Below, in pieces: positions 7,870 to 15,493 of a DNA stretch of 22,575 bases. Location: positions 1 to 22,575 of the IMG/VR virus record IMGVR_UViG_3300042389_000786, one strand, 5' to 3'. The notes beneath the pieces were generated by a model. The model was not told the origin of the DNA. It made no database searches and saw nothing but the letters and a program-made list of their open reading frames with translations. The translations under genes and the position numbers were made by a program. The DNA is from a virus. Numbering within the stretch: the stretch's first letter is position 1; the number at the start of each line of letters is the position of its first letter.

Positions 7870-9537
7870 TCACATGTAAACGCGATCTTCGGTGATGCCC
7901 GTGAGCTTCATGCCGTTGACCTGATCAGGAACCAGCTGCATGCGGATACGACCCGGCATCTGGCTCGCCTGAGTGACCAGGTTGGTTCCGCCGGTGCTCG
8001 GAGTCGTGTAGATCGGCAACTGGTTGGTCGAGGTACCGGTGATCGCGCCCGCGACGAACTCGAACGGAACGTAAGCGTCCGCCTGGCTCATCTTGGACAT
8101 GCCGTTCGGGCTCGGTGGAACGTACTTCTTCCAGTTCTTGCCACCGAGCTTGATGCCGTACAAGGTGCCTGCTTCGACGAACCGCGAGGTGTAACCCTTG
8201 TAGGTGTGACCCTCGAAGCTGAAGCTGAAGCCTTCTTGTTGGCCTTCGTTCGTGATCGACGCAACACGGTTGGTGCGATCAATGCGGTACTGGCCGATCT
8301 TCTGCGACTCGTACGCGCTCCACACACCTTCGGACGCAACGAGCGTGTCGATGGTGTGACCGAGTGGCTCGAACGCCGAGTGGACGCGCTGGAGGTAACG
8401 CTTCAGGTTGTACTCAGTCAGGACGCCGTTGACAGCGTACTTGAAGCTCTTGAACTCTGGACGCTCAGTCACGTCGATGAAGTCCGTCGAATCAGACTCA
8501 CCACCGAGAAGCGCCGTTGGACGGGTACCGCCCGTTTCAGCACCACTCTTGAGCCAGCTGTTGATGCCGGCAATGCCGGTGTACGACGCCGTACCTGCGT
8601 TGTTGACGAGGTGGCTGTTAGCGTACACAACATCACAGTTGTTGTTGAGCTCAGTGATGGCACTGATCGTGCCCGCTGCAACCGCATCGTCTTGGAAGTT
8701 ACCGACTGGATTGACCGTGGTAACAAGGACGACCTTGTTGGTCAGTGGGTCGACATTCTCGACAACAACTTGAACACGGGTGCTGCGAGTAGACTCGCTA
8801 AGGGCGAGCGCAGGAGCAGCCGTAGCTTGATCCGCACTGTCGTTGAGGCGCTTGCCAACAACTGCACCAGAAGCAGCACCGGAGTTCCACAAGAGGTCGA
8901 CGCGCTGACCACGGCTGAAGCGGTGGACTGCGTAGTTGTTGGGCTCGAACGTGATGCGGTACTGACCGGTCGAACCGATCTGTGCCGAAGTCGCGTTCGT
9001 AATCGAGCAGAGCTTGTACGAATCGTTCTGCGAGAGGTACCAGTAGTTGCACAGCGTGTGCGCCATGTTGCGGGCGAACGCGGTGAGCTTCGGAGCAACC
9101 ACTTGGTCGATGAGGGCCGGCGTAGCGTCGGCTTGCTTCTCACCAAGGGTGATCATCAGGTTGGTGACAAGCGAACGCATCGGGATCGCGAGGCGATATG
9201 CCGTGGCGTTTGGACCCTCAAGCGGGCTTGGGTAAGCCTGATTCGCCTGTTGGGTGTGCATGAGTGGGCCAAGCACCTCCGTGAGATCACCGTAGAGATC
9301 CTTGTCCCCAAAGCCTTGACCAGCTTCGATCACGCCAGTGAGGCTGCCCATGAAGAGCTTGGTGATCTTGAGGTCACGGCCGAGATCGCCGGAGTTGCCG
9401 ACGCCCTGGCTGGTGACGACGTTTTCGCGCCACACCGGATCGAGACCGGCGAGGAACACGCGCATCGACTTGTTGAGAACTTCCTGAATGCGATTTGACT
9501 GACGGTCGAAGATCGACCCGGTTGTTGCGAAAGGCAT
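7870..9537 (-). CDS. Major capsid protein (555 aa)
   Basis: Recognised mainly from position directly after a scaffold-like gene and from composition. It is an uncharged-to-mildly acidic, Thr/Val/Gly/Asn-rich protein with a helical N-terminus (MPFATTGSIFDRQSNRIQEV), a central helix (APKLTAFARNMAHTLCNYWY) and a long beta-rich remainder, as in HK97-fold capsid proteins. At 555 aa it is longer than typical HK97-fold subunits, so an insertion domain is possible in the middle third. The start at 9537 has GAAGGAA about 9 bases upstream and the scaffold stop lies 17 bases before it. A strong hairpin follows the gene. It contains no copy of the 9-mer although the genes on both sides do. Confidence 0.85.
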   Translation of the reverse strand: MPFATTGSIFDRQSNRIQEVLNKSMRVFLAGLDPVWRENVVTSQGVGNSGDLGRDLKITKLFMGSLTGVIEAGQGFGDKDLYGDLTEVLGPLMHTQQANQAYPSPLEGPNATAYRLAIPMRSLVTNLMITLGEKQADATPALIDQVVAPKLTAFARNMAHTLCNYWYLSQNDSYKLCSITNATSAQIGSTGQYRITFEPNNYAVHRFSRGQRVDLLWNSGAASGAVVGKRLNDSADQATAAPALALSESTRSTRVQVVVENVDPLTNKVVLVTTVNPVGNFQDDAVAAGTISAITELNNNCDVVYANSHLVNNAGTASYTGIAGINSWLKSGAETGGTRPTALLGGESDSTDFIDVTERPEFKSFKYAVNGVLTEYNLKRYLQRVHSAFEPLGHTIDTLVASEGVWSAYESQKIGQYRIDRTNRVASITNEGQQEGFSFSFEGHTYKGYTSRFVEAGTLYGIKLGGKNWKKYVPPSPNGMSKMSQADAYVPFEFVAGAITGTSTNQLPIYTTPSTGGTNLVTQASQMPGRIRMQLVPDQVNGMKLTGITEDRVYM

Positions 9538-9554
9538 GACTTGTTTCCTTCAGA

Positions 9555-10499
9555 TCAGATTGCGGATTCACCTGGAGACGATGCCAATGCCCGCTTGATC
9601 GTGTCTGATGCGAAGTTCTTGACCTGGGACTCAATGTCGCTCAGGGATGCACCAGGCTTGTACTCAGGCTCGGGAACTGGCTTAGAGCGCAGAATCTCCT
9701 GCGCGTCGAGTCCGGTGACCGTTTCCGAAGACCGACCCAAACGGTCAATGTCTCCGATTACCGACCGAAATGTGCCCACTACGGGCTCTACTGCTTTCTC
9801 AACCTCTTCGGACATCCATGCGTCCTCAAAGGTTCCTGCGGAAGCCCGTCGGGCTTGCATTCGTTCGATGGCCCTCTGCTCAAGCTGAGACCGCAAGGTC
9901 TGCTTCGCTTGCTGGAGGCCCTCGTCACCACGAGTGGACTTCGCGCTTTCCAGAAGTCTCTGGAAATCAGCGTTCTTTTCCAGCACTCGATCCAACTGGG
10001 AGTTGAGGTTCTCGCGGAGTTCCCTCACGCGCATCTTGTGAAGTTCAGCTCGCTGTGCCTCAAGTTCCTGTCGGAGAATCTGTTCGTTGCTCATGGTGTC
10101 CTCTTGTGAACCCCCACTGGGATCGGTGTCGTCTTCCAGATCGGGGAGATCGATCTCTTCAATCTCGTCTTCATCGTCATCGGGGAACTCCGGCGCATCG
10201 TCTTCGGTGTCCGGTTCCGAGGTACCCTGCTGCATACGTGCGCGTACAGCTCCGAGGTACTGGTCGATCTGTTGATCCTCGTACCCAAGGTCCGCCAAGA
10301 TGTTGCGGGTCGCATCTTCACGCTCATCTGCCGAAGCATCAGCGCGGAACAAAGTACCAACGCGCTTCAGGTCTCCCTGCAGCGTGTCGTTGATCTCGAT
10401 TGCTTCCGCCAGATCCTTGCGGCTCTGCACGAGATCCCCGATGGAAACCTCGGTGCCGTCGTCAAGCGTGATCGTTGTTGAAAGGTCGATGTCTGCCAT
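9555..10499 (-). CDS. Capsid scaffolding protein (314 aa)
   Basis: Typical scaffold composition: an acidic middle region (residues about 95-126, with runs of Asp/Glu such as EFPDDDEDEIEE) followed by a long charged helical or coiled-coil half (residues about 140-230) and a short basic C-terminal helix (VKNFASDTIKRALASS), which in known scaffolds contacts the coat protein. It would direct procapsid assembly and be lost or ejected on maturation. It is placed between portal and major capsid as expected. Its ATG abuts the portal stop (TAAATG), implying coupling. An internal ATG at 10094 with a strong ribosome site could produce a shorter product. Confidence 0.85.
   Translation of the reverse strand: MADIDLSTTITLDDGTEVSIGDLVQSRKDLAEAIEINDTLQGDLKRVGTLFRADASADEREDATRNILADLGYEDQQIDQYLGAVRARMQQGTSEPDTEDDAPEFPDDDEDEIEEIDLPDLEDDTDPSGGSQEDTMSNEQILRQELEAQRAELHKMRVRELRENLNSQLDRVLEKNADFQRLLESAKSTRGDEGLQQAKQTLRSQLEQRAIERMQARRASAGTFEDAWMSEEVEKAVEPVVGTFRSVIGDIDRLGRSSETVTGLDAQEILRSKPVPEPEYKPGASLSDIESQVKNFASDTIKRALASSPGESAI
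10092..10104 (-). promoter_or_regulatory. Internal ribosome-binding site and ATG within the scaffold gene
   Basis: On the minus strand AGAGGA lies four bases before an in-frame ATG at 10094 (scaffold residue 136), exactly where the acidic region ends and the coiled-coil half begins. Translation from here would give a 179-residue C-terminal scaffold isoform. Internal scaffold starts are known in other phages (for example lambda Nu3 within the C gene); here it is inferred only from sequence. Confidence 0.4.
10111..10119 (-). repeat. Dispersed 9-mer CAGTGGGGG, copy 7
   Basis: Exact copy in the scaffold gene just upstream of the internal ATG at 10094, read as CCC AGT GGG GGT TCA. Confidence 0.85.
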
Positions 10500-12521
10500 T
10501 TACATCCCTTGCATCTGGGGCACCATTCCGGGCTGCGGAGCCGGTGCCCCCTGCTGGAGCCCCTGCAGCTGGGCCATCTGCTGGTCCAGTTTGCCTAGCA
10601 TAGCCACATCGTCAGGATTGGGAAGGGCATTCGGCAACACAAGTCCCATGAATCCGAGCATCGTCTTGTGGTACTCAATGAATGCATTCTGTACCTCGGC
10701 CGACGCAACCGCCATCGTCGGTGAAGCCATGAACGAATTGAGCACTCGGATCTGCATCTCGGGCTTCGACGTCTGTGGCGTCAAAATCAACTGCCCGGGT
10801 TCCTTGCCGTCACCGTACAACAGCAAACAGTTGCGGACCACGGACTCGTAGGCCGACTGATGCTCGTCGGTCCACATCGCGAAGTCGAGACCTTCCTTCA
10901 GCGCGAACAGCATGAAGGTGTCCGGATCAATCTGGAACTGCTGCTGAAGCTGGAGGGCTTCCTGCTTGCGAGCCACCTTGCTCCTTGGATTGATGTCCTT
11001 GATCTTGAACGACAGCTGGCTCAACGACGGCAACGGATTGCGCTCGAAGCTCACAGCCATCGTCTCTGGATCCACCACAACGCCCGCAAGATCCAGCGTC
11101 AACTGATCCACGGTGAACGTCTTCGGGCTGAACACAACCTCACGCACCGAGCCCGCAAGCACCGCTCGATAGCAGTCCCCCCACGCTTGCTGCACACCAG
11201 CAGTCGGCGTGTTCATCGCTCGGTTGACCTGTTCATCCAAGAACTGCAGACCCGTGGCCGAGTCCACCCGGCCCTTCTCCGCAATCAAATCACGGATCGG
11301 GTTCAATCGATCGATCTGCTGAACCGCGAACGCGCTCACGCGCCCGGGCACGTCACCCGAGTTGTACGGCGTAATGTTGAACGGTCGGAAGCCTTCGCTG
11401 ATCGGATCCGGTTCCCATGGGAACACCCGCAATCCCTGACCGACGTCTCGCAACATCGTGTTCGCGTTGAACGAGCCGTGCGGCAACACCAACACACCGT
11501 ACTTGTCGATGTCCCGAATGTTGTTGAACAGCGACTTCTGCAACCGTTCTGCCTCCCGACACAGCGGGAACAACAGATCAAAGACGCCAGCTCCGTGGAA
11601 CGAACCGTTCTCCATGAACCGTGCGAACCCGATCGGGCAGTAAACCTCTTGGCCCTCCAGATCCTCATCGTGAATCACGTACTCACCACTCGTCACCACG
11701 TATCGGGTGACAGTGTCCCGAGGACCCTTCAGCCACAACTCACGGACCCGAACGACCTGCATCGAGTCGGCTTCTGGATCGTGCCCGACGACCTTCTGAT
11801 CCGAATAGACCACCTGAGAACCAAGGGTGTACTCGTTGGCGTTCTGCTGCTCGAAAGTCTCGCCCGGCTTGATCGTGTAGAACTCCATCCGTTCCTTGTT
11901 GCGAGCAACCTTCGGGCCGAACGTGTCCTTCAGGAAGTCCATCGACACGACGCGCTGCCTCAACAACCCGCGCTGCTTCGTGTAGTCCGCCGTCAAACTC
12001 GGGAACGGGAACAACTCCATCGGGTGCACCACCTCCAGATCAGCAGTCATGCCGATCGTCGGGTGATTCACCATGTGGCCTGTGATTCCGCAGGAACCCA
12101 GAAGCGCGAAGATGTGGTTGAACTGGGGGACCACCCGCTGCAACTGATGATCCGAGACCACCTGATCCAGCATGATCTGGGCGATCGACCGCTGCCGGAT
12201 CGAGCTCAACGACGACCCTACCCGCATCACGAGCGGCCTAAAGTCCAAGCTGCTCAGCCGGCCAGAGATCTTGTCCACGGCACTGAGCAACTCGGACGAC
12301 TGGAAGTCCAGCCGGTCCTGCTCGTCCAGATAAGAATATCGGACGGTGCCACTCTCGGGGTCGAACACATCAAACTGACGGGCCCCCATCAGGTAGTACA
12401 GGGCCACGAGCCACGTCGCCCTGCGGTACGCCAGGCGATTCGTCTCCCGTTCGCAGTGCTCGTCGATGATCCGAGCCAACGCCATCGGATCCTTGGTCAG
12501 TTTGATCTTGTCGTTTGCCAT
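10500..12521 (-). CDS. Portal protein (673 aa)
   Basis: Forms the dodecameric DNA channel at one head vertex and binds terminase during packaging. The length and architecture fit podovirus-type portals (P22 gp1 is of similar size). There is a helical N-terminus (ARIIDEHCERETNRLAYRRA), a wing-like mixed region with many Trp, Phe and Pro residues (EVVHPMELFPFPSL, WEPDPISEGFRPF), and a helical stem and crown region (AFAVQQIDRLNPIRDLIAEK). A Gln/Pro/Met-rich tail ends at residue 673. Position between large terminase and scaffold supports the call. The ribosome site before 12521 is weak (AGG), consistent with coupling to the overlapping upstream ORF. The first 152 bases are overlapped in another frame by the 141-aa ORF. 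Confidence 0.88.
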   Translation of the reverse strand: MANDKIKLTKDPMALARIIDEHCERETNRLAYRRATWLVALYYLMGARQFDVFDPESGTVRYSYLDEQDRLDFQSSELLSAVDKISGRLSSLDFRPLVMRVGSSLSSIRQRSIAQIMLDQVVSDHQLQRVVPQFNHIFALLGSCGITGHMVNHPTIGMTADLEVVHPMELFPFPSLTADYTKQRGLLRQRVVSMDFLKDTFGPKVARNKERMEFYTIKPGETFEQQNANEYTLGSQVVYSDQKVVGHDPEADSMQVVRVRELWLKGPRDTVTRYVVTSGEYVIHDEDLEGQEVYCPIGFARFMENGSFHGAGVFDLLFPLCREAERLQKSLFNNIRDIDKYGVLVLPHGSFNANTMLRDVGQGLRVFPWEPDPISEGFRPFNITPYNSGDVPGRVSAFAVQQIDRLNPIRDLIAEKGRVDSATGLQFLDEQVNRAMNTPTAGVQQAWGDCYRAVLAGSVREVVFSPKTFTVDQLTLDLAGVVVDPETMAVSFERNPLPSLSQLSFKIKDINPRSKVARKQEALQLQQQFQIDPDTFMLFALKEGLDFAMWTDEHQSAYESVVRNCLLLYGDGKEPGQLILTPQTSKPEMQIRVLNSFMASPTMAVASAEVQNAFIEYHKTMLGFMGLVLPNALPNPDDVAMLGKLDQQMAQLQGLQQGAPAPQPGMVPQMQGM

Positions 12522-12795
12522 TTCGTGCCTGTGCTTTCCGGGCCGCGAACCCGCCGGGGACCATCTGGACTTGGTTCCTTACTTGAGCGTATTGAGTCAC
12601 CGACTCCTTGGGAGGGAGGTCGGCAGCATACGGGGAACCCCCACTGATTCCTACGGACGGGTGACGTGCGCCATTGCCGAAGTAGGAAAGACAGAGAAGC
12701 CCCATCCAAGCATCGGAAATTGTGACCTCTTGATCCGCCCCGCGATCCAGTGGGGGTTCTTTCTCTACAGAACCTCCGAAATACCATCGAGCCAT
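12370..12795 (-). CDS. Unknown 141-aa protein between terminase and portal, overlapping the portal start
   Basis: The frame opens at ATG 12795 (an earlier in-frame ATG at 12873 would lie inside the terminase gene) and runs 91 codons before reaching the portal start. It then continues about 50 codons in another frame within portal coding sequence. The protein starts MARWYFGGSVEKEPPLDRG and reads like an ordinary soluble protein up to about residue 92 (DAWMGLLCLSYFGNGARHPS), after which it becomes polar and Gly/Asp-rich as expected of a shadow. No other gene fills the 305-bp space between terminase and portal. The ribosome site is poor. Two copies of the 9-mer in inverted orientation lie inside (12638, 12748). 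It may be a real gene with an overlapping tail or one shortened by a frameshift; no family recognised. Confidence 0.5.
   Translation of the reverse strand: MARWYFGGSVEKEPPLDRGADQEVTISDAWMGLLCLSYFGNGARHPSVGISGGSPYAADLPPKESVTQYAQVRNQVQMVPGGFAARKAQARNGKRQDQTDQGSDGVGSDHRRALRTGDESPGVPQGDVARGPVLPDGGPSV
12638..12646 (-). repeat. Dispersed 9-mer CAGTGGGGG, copy 8
   Basis: Exact copy with full extended consensus ATCAGTGGGGGTTCC in the 141-aa ORF between terminase and portal. Confidence 0.85.
12748..12756 (+). repeat. Dispersed 9-mer CAGTGGGGG, copy 9
   Basis: Exact copy inverted relative to copy 8, 110 bp away. It is read in a different codon register (GAA CCC CCA CTG GAT). Confidence 0.85.
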
Positions 12796-12826
12796 GGCCT
12801 CAAAAAGACCTTGGGGTACTCGGGAT

Positions 12827-14791
12827 TCAGATCTTGGAGCGCCCGTTCGGTCGTGCATCTGGGGTTCGTGCATCGAGGATCTCGTTGATTTGGCTTGCGG
12901 ACAACTGGTTGATGTCTAGACCTTCGCCGATGTGCATACCACCCTCTACGAAGTCGCCGTCGCGAAGGCGCTCGAACAAGGTCTTCTGGGCTGCAGCAGG
13001 TCCCGCCTTCGAGAGCCGGCCTTTCAGGATGAACTGGGACATGGCGACCGCATCCAAGCAGTCGTCCTTCTCCAGTCCACCGTCTTGGGCTTCGGGGTTG
13101 AACGACTCGATCTGGTCGAAGAGGTGACGCCACGGCAACTGGTCACGTCGCCACAGCGGCAACTTGATCTTGCCGTGCTCGAAGCGGAACTGGAGACCGG
13201 CGATCTTGTCCTGCTTCTCCGAGATGCCCGGGTTCAGCTTGACGATCTTCGGCAAGTGCTCCACGCCAGCCATGTCGTTGGCGCGGGTCGAAACGATCGA
13301 AGAGAGCGCGTTGTAGAGTGAGACGCCCTGACGAACCGATTCCGGATGAACTGTTGGACATTTCCAGCGATCTGCCATCTCGAAGATCCCGCGCACCAGC
13401 TCGGACTCTTGGCCCTGACGAGCCCAGAGGTCGAGGACGAACAGGTCGTTCTGAGGTGACACGGCCATCAAGCAGCAGACCTTGAAGTCCGAGTCCTTGC
13501 CGGACGTGTGCGAAGTATCGGCGGTGATGAACGTACGGACGTAGCTGCGGAGGAAGTCAGGCAACGGCATCCGCTGAAGGCTGAGCTCGTCGCCGCGACG
13601 CTCATGCCAGCAGATGTACGTGGTCGTAGCGAGCGGTTGGTCGAGACGGTCGTCGATCTCCTCGAACCACCAGCCGTGCTTCACGTCATCCAAGTCCCCG
13701 AAGAACGCGCCTTCTCCGTCGCCAGGGGACGCCAAGTACTCCGAGGCAAAGTTGGCGGACCCGATCGTTTCACGGATCTCCTCCAGCGAAAGAGACTCCT
13801 TGAATCGTGGGCGCGTAACTGCTAGTTTCATGCGCTCTTCACGAGTCGTTGGCCACATGTCTGGCCAGCATGACATCATGGAGCCGTTCTCTTCAATAGC
13901 CGCAGGGATCACGAGACGGGACCACCGATTGAATCGGGGATCCTTCGCCCGTTGTCCTTCCGGCGTGTCATCCAACTGCATTGCGTGCCACAGATAATGG
14001 CGTTTCGACACGAACGTACCGACCCAATCGACTCCTGTATCTGGGCGCGTGACCATCGGGATCACGATCTTGAACAGCAGTTCCGACATGTACGCCCGAA
14101 GCACCGACATTGGCGTCGAGCTTTTCGGATCGTACTCAGGATCGTCAAGACGGTATCGACGTGGACGGCCACCACGCTGCTTCGATGACGCGCTCAAAAG
14201 CCGCAGCCATGACCCGTTGTTCAAGATCATGTGCTCGGTGCTGAACGAGCCTTCGCCACGACGGGGCACGATTCGGTTGCCGTCGTACTCCGGCGAGAAG
14301 TCGTCGTTGATCCGCTGGTTGTGGATCAGCTGGCGCTTGATGCGCTCGCCGACCTCACGCGCGTTCGGGTGCGTCGACGTTGCATAAACGAATGAATATG
14401 CAGGCCGCGTAATCAACCGGAGCAGCATGTCCTTGCAGTTCAGGTACGACTTCGCAGAACCACGAGGCGCAACCGCCGCCGTCAAACGGTACGAAGCCCA
14501 CTGCCGCAGCAGGACCCAGTGGAAGTCCGGCGTTTCCAGCGGCGTGTCGTCGTAGAACAGCGGATTGAAATCAGCTTCGTCGTCAGGCCACAAGTAATAC
14601 CGATCGAACCACCACACCGAAGCCACAAGATTGTTGCCTCGGGTCTCTAGGTTCTCTTCGGGAATCAACCACTGACGACAAGCGTTCACTCGCGCCATCC
14701 GCTGACCATCTTCGGTCAGATCGTCGTAGTCTGCCGGCAGCGGATAATTTGGGTTGCCATCCTCACGACTTTGGATCTTCTTGATTTCCAT
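12827..14791 (-). CDS. terL: Terminase large subunit (654 aa)
   Basis: The ATPase-nuclease motor that packages phage DNA. A Walker A-type motif is visible at about residues 108-115 (APRGSAKS) and a Walker B-type motif with catalytic acidic residues at about 213-219 (YRLDDPE). The RNase H-like nuclease acidic positions are at about D425 (TADTSHTSGKDSDF) and D576/D577/D580 (KDDCLDAV). The ~100-residue N-terminal extension before Walker A makes it longer than many terminases. Its ATG shares one base with the TGA of the preceding small gene (TGATG). No 9-mer copy is present. The fold and motifs make this one of the surest calls in the window. Confidence 0.95.
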   Translation of the reverse strand: MEIKKIQSREDGNPNYPLPADYDDLTEDGQRMARVNACRQWLIPEENLETRGNNLVASVWWFDRYYLWPDDEADFNPLFYDDTPLETPDFHWVLLRQWASYRLTAAVAPRGSAKSYLNCKDMLLRLITRPAYSFVYATSTHPNAREVGERIKRQLIHNQRINDDFSPEYDGNRIVPRRGEGSFSTEHMILNNGSWLRLLSASSKQRGGRPRRYRLDDPEYDPKSSTPMSVLRAYMSELLFKIVIPMVTRPDTGVDWVGTFVSKRHYLWHAMQLDDTPEGQRAKDPRFNRWSRLVIPAAIEENGSMMSCWPDMWPTTREERMKLAVTRPRFKESLSLEEIRETIGSANFASEYLASPGDGEGAFFGDLDDVKHGWWFEEIDDRLDQPLATTTYICWHERRGDELSLQRMPLPDFLRSYVRTFITADTSHTSGKDSDFKVCCLMAVSPQNDLFVLDLWARQGQESELVRGIFEMADRWKCPTVHPESVRQGVSLYNALSSIVSTRANDMAGVEHLPKIVKLNPGISEKQDKIAGLQFRFEHGKIKLPLWRRDQLPWRHLFDQIESFNPEAQDGGLEKDDCLDAVAMSQFILKGRLSKAGPAAAQKTLFERLRDGDFVEGGMHIGEGLDINQLSASQINEILDARTPDARPNGRSKI

Positions 14792-15234
14792 CAGTCGTTC
14801 AGAGCCCGACGAAGATCTCCGTCAATGAACAACTGGGCAGCAGCCAACTGGCACAACACCATCAGCATCATGGTCGGATCCGATGTGCCCGGAGACACAA
14901 TCGAAACCCGTGACGCGACCTCTGCCCACTTGTGATTGATGAGCCCGTCTGGGCCACACAGCGTCTTCCGAAGTCGAGCTCCGAAGTCCGATGGGTTTCC
15001 AACCAAACGATCTATCTCGATGACACCGAGGTCCTCGAACGTCATCGCGCCCCCACGCGCGAAGTCCTCATTACGAAGCCGAGGGGTCACTCGGTCGAGT
15101 TTCTCCAGTACTTGTGGCCGGTGGGAGGACACGGGAGGAGATGAAGGACTTGCCAGGGATTGGAAGCCCGCGAACTTGGGAGAGGAGGCGGGATTCTGAG
15201 CGGGTGCGTTCGACGAGGGTTCCGTCTTCTTCAT
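14791..15234 (-). CDS. Small pre-terminase protein (147 aa), start uncertain
   Basis: The stop overlaps the terminase ATG by one base. The longest frame starts at ATG 15234 with MKKTEPSSNAPAQNPASSP, a Ser/Pro/Ala-rich segment, but has no ribosome site there and overlaps the preceding gene by 164 bases. An internal ATG at 15045, preceded by a G-run (GTGGGGGCGC), would give an 85-aa protein with no overlap. The confident part is the C-terminal region (FEDLGVIEIDRLVGNPSDFG, then GLINHKWAEVASR and a Met/Leu-rich helix MMLMVLCQLAAAQLF). Position immediately before the large terminase suggests a packaging role, perhaps small-terminase-like, but no specific motif shows this. Confidence 0.6.
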   Translation of the reverse strand: MKKTEPSSNAPAQNPASSPKFAGFQSLASPSSPPVSSHRPQVLEKLDRVTPRLRNEDFARGGAMTFEDLGVIEIDRLVGNPSDFGARLRKTLCGPDGLINHKWAEVASRVSIVSPGTSDPTMMLMVLCQLAAAQLFIDGDLRRALND

Positions 15235-15493
15235 GGGAGACCATTCTAACAGATCCAGTCGAGATCATGCCATTCACTTCTGCAACTTCTCGTACACGCC
15301 TGTTCAACCTTTGCAGAGCGGCAAGCCTCGTGTTGTCTTCCAGCGAATTACGGGCGATATCGATGTACATCGACACCTCCTCCTCCACATCAAAGCCGGA
15401 CCGCTGAATGGCTGCAGCCACCCCGTCAATCGAGAACATCGAGCGGATCACACTCTCGCCGTCCTCAATGGTCTCTTTCGTCTTCGGGTTCAT
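15071..15493 (-). CDS. Small helical protein, candidate small terminase subunit (140 aa)
   Basis: It starts MNPKTKETIEDGESVIRSMF; its ATG overlaps the stop of the 465-aa gene (ATGA). Residues about 20-75 look helical (VAAAIQRSGFDVEEEVSMYI, DIARNSLEDNTRLAALQRLN, RRVREVAEVNG), followed by a polar tail ending in Ser/Pro/Thr-rich sequence that overlaps the next gene's 5' end. Helical, DNA-binding-sized proteins just upstream of the large terminase are often small terminase subunits that recognise the packaging site. Order and composition fit, but no diagnostic motif is visible. The last ~54 residues share DNA with the disputed N-terminus of the next gene, so one of the two frames may be shorter than annotated. 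Confidence 0.65.
   Translation of the reverse strand: MNPKTKETIEDGESVIRSMFSIDGVAAAIQRSGFDVEEEVSMYIDIARNSLEDNTRLAALQRLNRRVREVAEVNGMISTGSVRMVSHEEDGTLVERTRSESRLLSQVRGLPIPGKSFISSRVLPPATSTGETRPSDPSAS

Noticed and set aside
7837-9498. Long plus-strand ORF (553 aa) opposite the major capsid gene
   Set aside because: It is the antisense shadow of a well-supported capsid gene, with Arg/Val/Leu/Asp-skewed composition and no ribosome site or family resemblance.
10860-12647. Long plus-strand ORF (595 aa) opposite the portal gene
   Set aside because: Arg/His/Leu/Gln-rich antisense reading of the portal; the portal frame has coherent protein sequence, operon spacing and expected order.
4353-15058. Near matches such as AGGTGGGGG (4353), AACTGGGGG (12121) and GCGTGGGGG (minus strand, about 15050)
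   Set aside because: They differ from the core at two or more positions and lack the conserved flanks, so they are not counted as motif copies.
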